64,000 bases of DNA from Bosea sp. AS-1 (lineage in GTDB: Bacteria; Pseudomonadota; Alphaproteobacteria; Rhizobiales; Beijerinckiaceae), in the NCBI RefSeq assembly GCF_002220095.1, contig NZ_CP022372.1, forward strand, positions 3,196,501-3,260,500, written 5' to 3'. Both the position numbers and the translations under genes were made by a program. This document shows positions 17,582 through 26,374 of the stretch, one piece after another; the stretch's first letter is position 1, and every line of letters starts with the position of its first letter. The notes under the pieces were generated by a model. It ran no database searches. It was not told the DNA's origin and was given only the letters and a program-made list of their open reading frames with translations.

Positions 17582-18457
17582 TTGCTCACGCTTTTCATCC
17601 AGCAGGTGCTGAACGGGCTGCTTGACGGGGTCTACTACCTCCTGATCGCGCTCGGCCTGTCGCTGATCTTTTCGCTCGGCGGCATCGTCAACCTGGCGCA
17701 TGGCGCCTTCTATGCGATCGGCGCCTATCTCACGATCGTGCTGGCACCGTATCTCGGCTTTGGCGGAGCGATCATCGCTTCGCCACTGCTGGTCGCGCTG
17801 ATCGGCATTGTGATCGAGCGCGGCCTGTTCCAGCACTTCTACCGGCGCGACCCGATCCTTTCGCTGCTTCTGACCTTCGGTCTTGCCATGGTCGCGGAAC
17901 AGGCGCTGCGCATGATCTTCGGTGCTCCACCCCTCTCCTTCTCGATCCCGACGGCGCTGCGCGGGCAGCTCTTCATCGGCGACTTCATCTATTCGCGCTA
18001 CCGCGCGCTGCTGATCGTCATCGCCGCCGCCTGCGTGATCGGCCTCTGGTTCCTGTTGCAGCGAACCTCCTTCGGCCGGGTCGTGCGGGCTGGCGTGCAG
18101 AACCCGGACATGGTCGGCGCGCTCGGCATCTCGCTGCAGCCCTATATGATGGCGGTGGCGGGCATCGGCATCGGCCTGGCCGGGCTCGCCGGCGTGCTGC
18201 TCGCGCCGATCTATTCGATCCATCCCGCGATGGGGCAGGAGATCATCACCCCGGCCTTCGTCGTGGTCGTCATCGGCGGCCTCGGCTCCTTCTGGGGCGT
18301 CGTCGTCGCTGCGCTGATGGTCGGCCTGGTCAAGGGCGTCACCATCGGCCTCGGCTACACGCAGTGGTCGACGGCGGTGATCTATCTGATGATGCTGCTC
18401 GTCCTGCTCTTCCGTCCGCGCGGCCTGTTCGGCGAGCGCATCCAGCGCTTCGAGTGA
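17582..18457 (+). CDS. Branched-chain-type ABC transporter permease, LivH family
   Basis: 291 residues, about eight helices, probably from a TTG start with AAAGG upstream. It opens with the LivH-typical QQVLNGLLDGVYYLLIALGLSLIF and GGIVNLAHGAFYAIGAY, and ends in a cytoplasmic FRPRGLFGERIQRFE tail. It ends eight bases before the gene for the fused partner, with which it forms the membrane channel. Confidence 0.92.
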   Translation: MLTLFIQQVLNGLLDGVYYLLIALGLSLIFSLGGIVNLAHGAFYAIGAYLTIVLAPYLGFGGAIIASPLLVALIGIVIERGLFQHFYRRDPILSLLLTFGLAMVAEQALRMIFGAPPLSFSIPTALRGQLFIGDFIYSRYRALLIVIAAACVIGLWFLLQRTSFGRVVRAGVQNPDMVGALGISLQPYMMAVAGIGIGLAGLAGVLLAPIYSIHPAMGQEIITPAFVVVVIGGLGSFWGVVVAALMVGLVKGVTIGLGYTQWSTAVIYLMMLLVLLFRPRGLFGERIQRFE

Positions 18458-18464
18458 GGCCGCG

Positions 18465-20990
18465 ATGAGCCCTTCCGCCCGCGACTATCTTCCGCTCGTC
18501 GCATCCGCGATCGCGCTCGTCGCGCTGCCGTCGCTGATGCATCTGATCGGTCTTGGCACCACCTCCGCCACCGAGGTCGTGGTCTTCGCCATCGCCTGCA
18601 TGGCGCTCAACATCCTCGTCGGCACCACCGGCCTTGTCTCCTTCGGACACGGCGCCTGGTTCGGCATCGCCGCCTATGCCGCCGGGCTGATGCAGCGCAA
18701 CTGGTTCCCCGGCCAGTTCGTGCTGCCGGTCCTGCTGGCGGTCGCGCTTGTCGCCCTGATCGCGTTGGCCTTCGGAGCGCTGATCCTGCGCCGACGCGGC
18801 GTCTATTTCTCGCTTCTAACCCTGGCGCTCGCGGCGATGGTCTATTCGGTCGCCTTCCGCTGGACCTCGGTGACCGGCGGCGAGGATGGGCTGGGCGGGA
18901 TCAAACGCCCTCTCTTCGGCGACATCGACTTCGAGACCGCCCTGCCCTTCTACACGCTGGTAGCGTTCATCGGCTTCGGCGTCGTCTACCTGCTCTGGCG
19001 TTTCCAGCGCTCGCCGATCGGCACCGTGCTCGTCGCCATCCGCGAGAACGAGCAGCGCGCCCGCTTCCTCGGCTATGCCACCACGCGCTACAAGATCGTC
19101 GCCTTCACGGTCTCGGCTGCGCTGACCGGGCTGGCCGGCACGCTACTGCTGTTCAACAATCGGATGACCTCGGCCGACCCGATCTCGGTCGCCTTCTCCG
19201 GCGAGTTGCTGGCGATGGTGGTGATCGGGGGCATGCGCTCGTTCCTCGGGCCGGCACTGGGTGCCCTCTTCTTCGTCGTCTTCCGCGACTACCTTTCGAG
19301 CGCGACCGAGAACTGGCTGCTCTGGTTCGGCCTGCTCTTCGTCGCCTTCATCGTCTTCTCGCCGGACGGGCTGGTCGGCGTCGGCCAGCGCCTGCTCAAG
19401 CCCTTCCGAAAGACGCCCGCGGAAGATGCGGCGATGTCGGCCCGCAAGGCCGGCGCCGTCGAATTGCCGGCCTTCATGAAGCCGGGCGATGCCGGCGACG
19501 GCACGATCCTGACCGCGAGCGGCCTCGCCAAGAGCTTTGGCGGCATCAAGGCAGTAGAGGATGTCAGCTTTGCCATGCGTGACCGCCGGCTGCACGCGCT
19601 GATCGGCCCGAACGGCGCGGGCAAGACGACTGCCTTCAACCTGATTTCCGGCATGTTCACGCCCGACCGTGGCGCGGTGCGCCTGCGCGATCACAACGTC
19701 GCGGGTCTCAGCCCCGATGCGATCACACGCGCCGGCATCGGCCGCGCCTTCCAGATCACCAACCTCTTCCCTTCACTCTCTGTGGCCGAGAATGTCAGGC
19801 TCTCGGTGCAGGCACGGGCGCCCGAGCGCTTCGGTTTCTGGCACGCGGCTGCCGGCCTCGGACAGGTCAACGACGAGACACGTCAGGTCATCGCGACGAT
19901 GGGGCTGTCGGGTATCGAGCGTGCCGAGGCGGGCTCGCTCAGCTATGGCGGCCAGCGCCTGCTCGACATGTCGCTGGCGCTGGCGACGAGTCCGCGCGTG
20001 CTGCTGCTCGACGAACCGCTGGCCGGCCTCGCTGCGGCCGAGCGGGAACGTGTCGGCAACCTGATCAAGTCGATCTCGACCGAGCTGCCGGTTCTGCTCG
20101 TGGAGCACGACATCGACCGCGTCTTCGCCATTGCCGACCATGTCACAGTGATGAACGACGGCAGCGTTCTGGTCGATGGCACGGTCGAGGATGCGCGCTC
20201 CTCGGCCAAGGTGCAGGAAATCTATATCGGATCGGGCGCGCATGCGCTGGCGGCGAAGCCGCGCGAGAGTGCGGCGGGCGAGGCCGTGCTGCTCGGCCTG
20301 AAGGATGTCGATACCTTCTATGGCAAGAGCCACATCCTGCGCGACGTCTCATTCGACGTGCACGACAATGAGATCGTGGCGCTGCTCGGGCGCAACGGCG
20401 CCGGCAAATCGACGCTGCTCAAGACCATCACAGGCATAGCGCCGCCGGCAGACGGCAGCATCCGGCTCGCCGGTGCGGAGATCGCGCGGCAGACGCCAGC
20501 CGCCATAGCTCGGGCCGGCGTCGCCTATGTGCCGCAGGGACGCGGCCTCTTCGCAGGGATGAGCGTCAAGGACAACATGGAGCTCGGCCGGCTGCGGCGG
20601 CTCACCGGCAACGGCACGCATTGGGAGGACGAGAAGATTTTCTCGTTCTTCCCGCGCATCCGCGAGCGCTGGAACTCGCCGGCCGACTATCTCTCCGGCG
20701 GCGAACAGCAAATGGTGGCGGTGGCCCGCGCGCTTTCCGGCGACACCCGGGTGCTGCTCCTGGACGAGCCGTTCGAGGGGCTGGCGCCCGCAGTGGTCGA
20801 GGAACTCTTCGAGGCCTTCGACAAGCTGCGCCGGGAGATCGCGATCGTGATCGTCGACCATCATCTCGACCTGGCACTGGCGCTCTCCGACCGTACGGTC
20901 GTGCTGGAGCGCGGGCAGGTCACGCATATCGGCCCATCGCGGGCGCTCAGCCAGGATCTGGTGCTGCGTCGGCAGGTTCTCTGGCTATGA
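18465..20990 (+). CDS. LivM-LivG-LivF triple fusion: ABC permease plus two ATPase domains
   Basis: 841 residues in one unbroken frame. Residues 1 to about 310 are a LivM-type permease (ILVGTTGLVSFGHGAWFGIAAYAAG, EAA-like IRENEQRARFLGY). A linker of about 35 residues leads to a LivG-type ATPase with Walker A GPNGAGKTT at 381-389 and signature LSYGGQRLLDM. A second linker leads to a LivF-type ATPase with Walker A GRNGAGKST at 642-650 and signature LSGGEQQM. Three normally separate subunits are thus one chain, giving fixed 1:1:1 stoichiometry. No frameshift or internal ribosome site is obvious. Confidence 0.93.
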   Translation: MSPSARDYLPLVASAIALVALPSLMHLIGLGTTSATEVVVFAIACMALNILVGTTGLVSFGHGAWFGIAAYAAGLMQRNWFPGQFVLPVLLAVALVALIALAFGALILRRRGVYFSLLTLALAAMVYSVAFRWTSVTGGEDGLGGIKRPLFGDIDFETALPFYTLVAFIGFGVVYLLWRFQRSPIGTVLVAIRENEQRARFLGYATTRYKIVAFTVSAALTGLAGTLLLFNNRMTSADPISVAFSGELLAMVVIGGMRSFLGPALGALFFVVFRDYLSSATENWLLWFGLLFVAFIVFSPDGLVGVGQRLLKPFRKTPAEDAAMSARKAGAVELPAFMKPGDAGDGTILTASGLAKSFGGIKAVEDVSFAMRDRRLHALIGPNGAGKTTAFNLISGMFTPDRGAVRLRDHNVAGLSPDAITRAGIGRAFQITNLFPSLSVAENVRLSVQARAPERFGFWHAAAGLGQVNDETRQVIATMGLSGIERAEAGSLSYGGQRLLDMSLALATSPRVLLLDEPLAGLAAAERERVGNLIKSISTELPVLLVEHDIDRVFAIADHVTVMNDGSVLVDGTVEDARSSAKVQEIYIGSGAHALAAKPRESAAGEAVLLGLKDVDTFYGKSHILRDVSFDVHDNEIVALLGRNGAGKSTLLKTITGIAPPADGSIRLAGAEIARQTPAAIARAGVAYVPQGRGLFAGMSVKDNMELGRLRRLTGNGTHWEDEKIFSFFPRIRERWNSPADYLSGGEQQMVAVARALSGDTRVLLLDEPFEGLAPAVVEELFEAFDKLRREIAIVIVDHHLDLALALSDRTVVLERGQVTHIGPSRALSQDLVLRRQVLWL

Positions 20991-21034
20991 ACCGCGGCCA
21001 TCCGACTCCCAAGCTTGCGCAAGGACATGTTTCA

Positions 21035-21976
21035 ATGACCAAGATCGCCATCGTCGGTTCCGGCCTGATCGGCCGCGCCTGGGCGACCGTCTTTGCCAGC
21101 CACGGCTTCGACGTCGCCTTGCATGACGTCGTACCCGGCGCTGCCGATGCGGCGAGAGCTCACATCGCCACCAATCTCGGCGAGCTGGCCGAACACGGAC
21201 TCGTCGAAGATCCGAACGGCGCACTGGCCCGCATCCGGGTCGCGTCGGATCTGGCGGATGCCCTCTCGGGCGCCGGCTTCGTGCAGGAGAACGGGCCGGA
21301 AACCGTCGAGGCCAAGCGCGCGCTCTTCGCCGAAATGGACGAGCTTGCCGCTCCGGACACGATCCTCGCTTCATCGACCTCCTTCATCATGGCCTCGGTC
21401 TTCAGCGAAGGCCTGAAGGGTCGCGCCCGCTGCCTCGTCGGCCATCCGGTGAACCCGCCGCATCTCGTTCCGATCGTCGAGATCGCGCCGGCCCCCTGGA
21501 CCGACCCTGCCATCGTCGAGCGTGCCAAGGCGATCTATGAGAAGGCGGGACAGGTACCGATCACGCTGCGCAAGGAGAAGGCCGGTTTTGTCCTCAACCG
21601 CCTGCAGGCTGTGCTGCTGGCAGAGGCCTTCCGCCTCGTCGGTGAAGGCGTCGCCAGTGCGGAGGATGTCGACAAGACGATCCGCGACGGGCTCGGGCTG
21701 CGCTGGGCCTTCATGGGTCCGTTCGAGACGATCGAGCTCAATGCTCCCGGCGGCATCCCGGATTACTGTTCCCGCTACGCAGCTTCGCTCGACCGCATGG
21801 TCAAGTCGTCCGGGGGGCTCGGCAACCCGTTCGAGGCGTCGACGGTTGCCGAGGTGATGCGCGAGTGGCGCGGCACGCAATCGGCTGAACGCGTCAAGCG
21901 CCTGAGCGACTGGCGCGACGGACGGCTCGCCGCCCTGCGCGCCCACAAGCGCGCCGCGGCCCGCAAGCCCGATTGA
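21035..21976 (+). CDS. 3-hydroxyacyl-CoA dehydrogenase-family enzyme (carnitine dehydrogenase/lambda-crystallin type)
   Basis: 313 residues; the start chosen has AAGGA nine bases upstream and places the Rossmann motif GSGLIG at residue 8. An earlier ATG (20987) overlapping the fusion stop is possible. The size and the SSTSF and GHPVNPPHLVPIVE segments match the branch containing L-carnitine 3-dehydrogenase and L-gulonate dehydrogenase, which act on free hydroxy acids rather than CoA esters. It would oxidise a beta-hydroxy acid to the beta-keto acid cleaved by the next gene product. Confidence 0.88.
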   Translation: MTKIAIVGSGLIGRAWATVFASHGFDVALHDVVPGAADAARAHIATNLGELAEHGLVEDPNGALARIRVASDLADALSGAGFVQENGPETVEAKRALFAEMDELAAPDTILASSTSFIMASVFSEGLKGRARCLVGHPVNPPHLVPIVEIAPAPWTDPAIVERAKAIYEKAGQVPITLRKEKAGFVLNRLQAVLLAEAFRLVGEGVASAEDVDKTIRDGLGLRWAFMGPFETIELNAPGGIPDYCSRYAASLDRMVKSSGGLGNPFEASTVAEVMREWRGTQSAERVKRLSDWRDGRLAALRAHKRAAARKPD

Positions 21977-22009
21977 GACAAAGATCCGCGCGAGAAGAGG
22001 AACGGAACC

Positions 22010-22942
22010 ATGGCCAAGAGCCGCAAAGTCATGATCACCTGCGCGGTGACGGGCGCGATCCACACCCCGTCGATGTCGCCTTACCTCCCGGTGACGCCGC
22101 AGGAGATCATCGACGCTGCCGTTGGCGCCGCAGAGGCCGGCGCAGCACTCGTTCATGTTCACGCCCGCAACCCGAAGACCGGCCAGCCCGACCAGTCGCC
22201 GGAAGCCTTCGAGCCTTTCCTCAAGGTGATCAAGCAGCGCTGCGACGCCGTCATCAACATCACGACCGGCGGCGCGCCGACCATGAGCGTCGAGGAGCGC
22301 CTGCAACCCTGCGCGCATTTCAAGCCGGAGGTCGCATCGCTCAACATGGGGTCGATGAATTTCGGCCTCTATCCGATGCTGGGGCGGTTCAAGGAGTTCC
22401 AGCACGATTGGGAACGGCCCTATCTCGAAGGCTCGAAGGACCGGATCTTCAAGAACACCTTCCAGGACATCGAGAACATCCTGACGACCTGCGCCGAGAA
22501 CGGCACGCGCTTCGAGATCGAGTGCTATGACATCGGTCATCTCTATACGCTCGCCCATTTTGCCGATCGCGGCCTGGTGAAGCCTCCCTTCTTCGTTCAG
22601 TCGGTCTTCGGCATCCTCGGCGGCATCGGTCCCCATCCCGAGGACGTCGCCCATATGAAGCGCACCGCGGACCGGCTCTTCGGCGAGGACTACCATTGGT
22701 CGGTCCTGGGAGCGGGGCGCCATCAGTTGGCGATCGCGGCCATGGCCGTCTCGATGGGAGGCAATCTGCGTGTCGGCCTGGAGGATTCGCTCTGGCTTGG
22801 CCCCGGCCAGCTTGCGAAGTCGAACGCCGACCAGGTCCGCGCCGCGCGACAGATCGTCGAAGGCCTGGGCTTGGAGATTGCGACCCCGGCCGAAGCCCGC
22901 GAAGCGCTTCAGCTCAAGGGGCCGGACAAGGTGGCGTTCTAA
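22010..22942 (+). CDS. BKACE-family beta-keto acid cleavage enzyme
   Basis: 310 residues of the DUF849/3-keto-5-aminohexanoate cleavage family. These zinc enzymes condense a beta-keto acid with acetyl-CoA and release acetoacetate plus a new CoA ester. Visible marks are the zinc histidines H49 and H51 (HVHARNP), the INITTGG and NMGSMNFG strands, and E258 in GLEDSLWL. Pairing with a carnitine-dehydrogenase-like enzyme recalls dehydrocarnitine cleavage to betainyl-CoA, but the substrate side chain cannot be fixed from sequence alone. It is last in the operon. Confidence 0.92.
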   Translation: MAKSRKVMITCAVTGAIHTPSMSPYLPVTPQEIIDAAVGAAEAGAALVHVHARNPKTGQPDQSPEAFEPFLKVIKQRCDAVINITTGGAPTMSVEERLQPCAHFKPEVASLNMGSMNFGLYPMLGRFKEFQHDWERPYLEGSKDRIFKNTFQDIENILTTCAENGTRFEIECYDIGHLYTLAHFADRGLVKPPFFVQSVFGILGGIGPHPEDVAHMKRTADRLFGEDYHWSVLGAGRHQLAIAAMAVSMGGNLRVGLEDSLWLGPGQLAKSNADQVRAARQIVEGLGLEIATPAEAREALQLKGPDKVAF

Positions 22943-23358
22943 AACCCTGTTCCCTACGCCCGAGCTGCGGCCCGCGGCGATGGATTCAGCGATTCCGCAC
23001 GCTGCCGAGCGGACGAGAGAACGCTTTGTTCCCGGCCTCTACGTCTGACGATGTCGCGGATGGGCACCGATTGGGGCAGAGCTCATCTGGCTTTGCCTGG
23101 AACGCATGGGCCGAGACGCGGGCTCAGGCCGAGCGCTCGATATAACGCGGTGACAGTCCCCGCGATTGCGCGCTCCCGTAGCTGATAAGCTGTGCCTGCA
23201 TCTGGAGAGCCTTGTCGCGTCAGGGCGAGCGATAATGCTCCTGAAAATACATTTGTGTCATCAAACATTCATTTGTATGATCCATGGCAAAACCGCTGCC
23301 CCGCACGTCACGGAGGCAGACCGTTGCCGGTATCGGCGGCGTGTTCCGGAGGGAAGCC
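22943..23358. other. 416-base intergenic region with promoter and repeated CATTTGT elements
   Basis: No convincing gene lies here. The first ~280 bases show no repeats or hairpins that I can support. The last part is AT-rich, with GATAAT at 23231-23236 and two CATTTGT direct repeats. This is the likely promoter region of the phosphodiesterase/ABC operon starting at 23359. A 61-codon frame on the minus strand (23083-23268) has no ribosome site and was not accepted. Confidence 0.6.
23246..23276. promoter_or_regulatory. Candidate SorC-regulator site: AATACATTTGT plus second CATTTGT
   Basis: AATACATTTGT at 23246-23256 is followed by CATTTGT at 23270-23276, exactly 20 bases apart from C to C, about two helical turns. 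The identical 11-mer occurs at 31443-31453 next to the sorC-family gene at 30332-31288. Sharing between the two ends of the same functional region suggests one regulator controls both. Confidence 0.6.
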
Positions 23359-24180
23359 ATGCAGCGGGTCGTTCAGATTTCCGACACCCATCTCAGCCCG
23401 ACAAAACAGCATTTCGCCTGCAACTGGCAACCGCTGACAAGTTGGCTGGCGGCGGAGACCCCCGACCTCATCGTCCATACCGGTGACGTCACCGTCGACG
23501 GTGCCGATCTCGACGAGGACATGCGCCATTGCCGGACGCTGCTCGACACGCTCGGCGCGCCCGTCCTCAGTGTCCCCGGCAATCATGACGTTGGTGAGGC
23601 CTATCACCCGCATCAACCGGTGAACGACGCACGCCTGACGCGCTGGCGCAGCCATCTCGGCGAGGACTTCTGGGCGCGCGACATCGAGAACTGGCGGCTG
23701 ATCGGCCTCAATTCGATGCTGTTCGGCAGCGACGAGGCCGAGGAAAGACGCCAGCTCGCCTGGCTCGATCGGCAGATCGCCGAAGCGCAAGGCCGGCGGC
23801 TAGGCTGGTTCCTGCATCGCCCACTCTTCATCGAAGCACCCGACGAGGGTGACAAGGGCTATTGGAGCGTGCCGCCGCGACCGCGCGCACATCTGCTCGA
23901 TCTCGTTCACCGCCACGAGGTCGCCTTTGTCGCCAGCGGCCATCTACATCGCGCGCATGACTTCACGATCTCAGGCACGCGCTACATCTGGGGGCCCTCC
24001 TCCGGCTTCGTCGTAGGCCCGGAAACACAGGCCGGCATGGCTGGAACGACAACGCTCGGCGCCGTCCGCTACGAATTCGACGGCCGGAATTTCTCTGCCG
24101 CGATTCACCAGATTCCGGCCCTGAAGACGCTCTGGATCGACGATGTCCTCCATGAGGTCTACCCGCCGCGCGCCGCCTGA
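23359..24180 (+). CDS. Calcineurin-like metallophosphoesterase
   Basis: 273 residues from the ATG preceded by GGAGGG; the longer frame adds 25 basic residues with no motif. All dimetal motifs are visible: QISDTHLS (D9, H11), TGDVTVDG, GNHD, a mid-chain histidine in FLHRPLF and GHLHRAH. The layout is that of the class III cyclic-nucleotide/GpdQ phosphodiesterases. No signal peptide, so it acts in the cytoplasm on an imported phosphodiester. It heads the operon with the CUT1 transporter. Confidence 0.88.
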   Translation: MQRVVQISDTHLSPTKQHFACNWQPLTSWLAAETPDLIVHTGDVTVDGADLDEDMRHCRTLLDTLGAPVLSVPGNHDVGEAYHPHQPVNDARLTRWRSHLGEDFWARDIENWRLIGLNSMLFGSDEAEERRQLAWLDRQIAEAQGRRLGWFLHRPLFIEAPDEGDKGYWSVPPRPRAHLLDLVHRHEVAFVASGHLHRAHDFTISGTRYIWGPSSGFVVGPETQAGMAGTTTLGAVRYEFDGRNFSAAIHQIPALKTLWIDDVLHEVYPPRAA

Positions 24181-24260
24181 TACGTCCGCCCGGCCGCCTC
24201 TGAGCAGCCAGCAAGACCCGCCCAACGACGAGCCCAGAGGGCCACAGAAAGGCGAACGAC

Positions 24261-25448
24261 ATGGCCAAGGTCGTCCTCAATGGCATCGCCAAATCCTTCG
24301 GAGCGACGAAGGTTCTCGGCGGTGTCGATCTCGATATCGCCGATGGTGAATTCCTGACACTGGTCGGCCCGTCCGGCTGCGGAAAATCGACGCTCATCCG
24401 GATCATCGCCGGGCTTGAGCATCAGGACAGCGGCAGCGTCGCCATCGGTGGCAATCCGGTGGACCATCTGCGCCCGCATGAGCGGCGCGTCGCGATGGTG
24501 TTCCAGTCCTATGCGCTCTATCCGCATATGAGCGTGGGAGCGAACATCGCCCTGCCGTTGACGATGTCGCGGCTCAAGCTCTGGCAACGATTGCCGCTGT
24601 TGCGGCTGCTATCGGCGCAGCGTCGAACGGTGATGCGGGGCATCGAAGCCGATGTCACGGCCGTGGCGGCACAGCTGCAGCTCGGTCACCTGCTCGACCG
24701 CAAGCCAGCTCAACTTTCCGGCGGCCAGCGGCAGCGCGTCGCGCTCGGGCGCGCCATGGTGCGCAACCCCGACGTCTTCCTGATGGACGAACCGCTCTCC
24801 AATCTCGACGCCAAGCTACGCGTCCATATGCGCACCGAGCTTGCCGAGCTGCACAAGCGTCTCGGCACGACCTTCATCTACGTGACGCATGACCAGGTCG
24901 AGGCGATGACGATGTCGGATCGGGTCGCGATGATGGATTCGGGCTCCGTCCTGCAGCTCGGCACGCCTTCGCAACTCTACGAGAAGCCGGCCTCGCTCAA
25001 GGTCGCGCAGTTCATCGGCAGCCCCGCCATCAACCTGCTCCCCGCGACGGTCGCTGGCGGCGGCCGTGTCGAGCTCTTCGGACGCCCGCTGGCGCTCGCT
25101 CTCCCGTTGGCACAGGGGCAGGCCGTGACCCTCGGCGTCCGCTCCGAAGCGCTCTCGCTGGTGCAGGGCGAGCCTGGCGGCAGCGGCCGCGCCTGGTTCT
25201 CTGCCCGCCTGCGGCGCAAGGAGAATCTCGGTTCGGAGTATGTGCTGCACTTTGACCTGGCCGGGCGCGACGCGACCGGCGTGACGATGCGCGCGACGCC
25301 GGCTGTGGCAGCCAGCGTAAACAAGACCGCGGAGGTCACGCTCGGCTTCGACGAGGCCGCAGCTCATGTCTTCGCGGCCGATGGGGAACGCATCGAGCCG
25401 CGCAGCCAGGGCACCGCGACCGGCTCCGTCGTGCCGCTGAGGGCCTGA
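24261..25448 (+). CDS. CUT1 sugar ABC transporter ATP-binding protein (UgpC/MalK type)
   Basis: 395 residues. Walker A GPSGCGKST is at 36-44, followed by VFQSYALYPHMSV, the signature LSGGQRQR, Walker B VFLMDEPLSNLDAKL and the switch VTHDQVEAMTM. After about residue 235 comes the TOBE/regulatory domain of this subfamily. There is an insertion (residues ~105-130, RLKLWQRLPLLRLLSAQRR) between Q-loop and signature that is longer than usual. It is the only CUT1-type ATPase gene in the window and may also energise the second importer at 35.9-39.1 kb. Confidence 0.92.
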   Translation: MAKVVLNGIAKSFGATKVLGGVDLDIADGEFLTLVGPSGCGKSTLIRIIAGLEHQDSGSVAIGGNPVDHLRPHERRVAMVFQSYALYPHMSVGANIALPLTMSRLKLWQRLPLLRLLSAQRRTVMRGIEADVTAVAAQLQLGHLLDRKPAQLSGGQRQRVALGRAMVRNPDVFLMDEPLSNLDAKLRVHMRTELAELHKRLGTTFIYVTHDQVEAMTMSDRVAMMDSGSVLQLGTPSQLYEKPASLKVAQFIGSPAINLLPATVAGGGRVELFGRPLALALPLAQGQAVTLGVRSEALSLVQGEPGGSGRAWFSARLRRKENLGSEYVLHFDLAGRDATGVTMRATPAVAASVNKTAEVTLGFDEAAAHVFAADGERIEPRSQGTATGSVVPLRA

Positions 25449-25450
25449 GT

Positions 25451-26374
25451 ATGACACTGGCCCTCGCCTCACCCGCCGGGTTCGCCTCCGCCACGCGCCG
25501 CCGGCTCTGGATCGAGCGCTTCACAGGTCTCGGCTTTGCCTTGCCGGCCTTCGTCCTGCTGCTGCTGACGATCCTGCTACCGCTGGCGGTACTGTTCTGG
25601 CTCAGCCTGACGAACTACGAATTCGGCGGCGTCGACATGGACTGGGTCGGGCTCGCCAATTTCCAGAAGGCGCTGGGCGACCCCGTCATCCGGCGCTCGC
25701 TGGTCAATACGCTCCTTTACGTCGCCATCGTCGTGCCGGGCGGCGTGCTCGGCGCGCTGCTGATCGCCGTGCTGGTGCATCGGCGCAAGCGCACGCGCTC
25801 GCTCTACGAGGTCATCTACTTCCTGCCGGTGACCTCGACGCTGATCGCCATGGCCACCGTCTGGCAGTTCCTGCTGCACCCCTCGCTCGGACCGGTCAAC
25901 GGGCTGCTGAAATGGCTCGGAATCGGGCCGATCGCCTTTCTCAGCGAGCCTTCGACAGCCCTGGCGACGCTCGCCGTGATCGGCATCTGGCAGCTCATCG
26001 GCTTCAACATGATCCTGTTCCTGGCCGGGCTCACCGCGATCCCACGCGATCTCTACGAGGCAGCCGATATCGACGGCTGCTCGAGCGGGATCGACCGCTT
26101 CCTGACCATCACCTGGCCACTGCTCGGGCCGACGACGATGTTCGTCCTCGTCACGACGATGATCACCGCCTTCAAGATCTTCGATACGGTGGCGGTGATG
26201 ACGCGCGGCGGCCCGGTCGGCTCCACCGAGGTGCTCCTCTACAACGTCTATCTCGAAGGCTTTCAGTATTTCCACACCGGCTACGCCGCGGCGCTGACCT
26301 TCATCTTCCTCGCCTTCATCCTCGTCTTCTCGGCCGTGCAGACCTTCGCCCTCGACAAGAAGGTGCACTACTGA
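25451..26374 (+). CDS. CUT1 sugar ABC transporter permease (UgpA/MalF type)
   Basis: 307 residues with six helices and the EAA loop YEAADIDGCSSGIDRFLTITWPLLGPT. The conserved end segment DTVAVMTRGGPVGSTEVLLYNVYLEGF is typical of UgpA-like subunits. It starts two bases after the ATPase stop and overlaps the second permease by one base (TGATG), so translation is coupled. Confidence 0.93.
   Translation: MTLALASPAGFASATRRRLWIERFTGLGFALPAFVLLLLTILLPLAVLFWLSLTNYEFGGVDMDWVGLANFQKALGDPVIRRSLVNTLLYVAIVVPGGVLGALLIAVLVHRRKRTRSLYEVIYFLPVTSTLIAMATVWQFLLHPSLGPVNGLLKWLGIGPIAFLSEPSTALATLAVIGIWQLIGFNMILFLAGLTAIPRDLYEAADIDGCSSGIDRFLTITWPLLGPTTMFVLVTTMITAFKIFDTVAVMTRGGPVGSTEVLLYNVYLEGFQYFHTGYAAALTFIFLAFILVFSAVQTFALDKKVHY

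Noticed and set aside
23083..23268. 61-codon minus-strand frame with a YQLRERAIAG segment faintly like a GntR N-terminus
   Set aside because: No ribosome site, no helix-turn-helix continuation and only a few matching residues; too weak to call a pseudogene.
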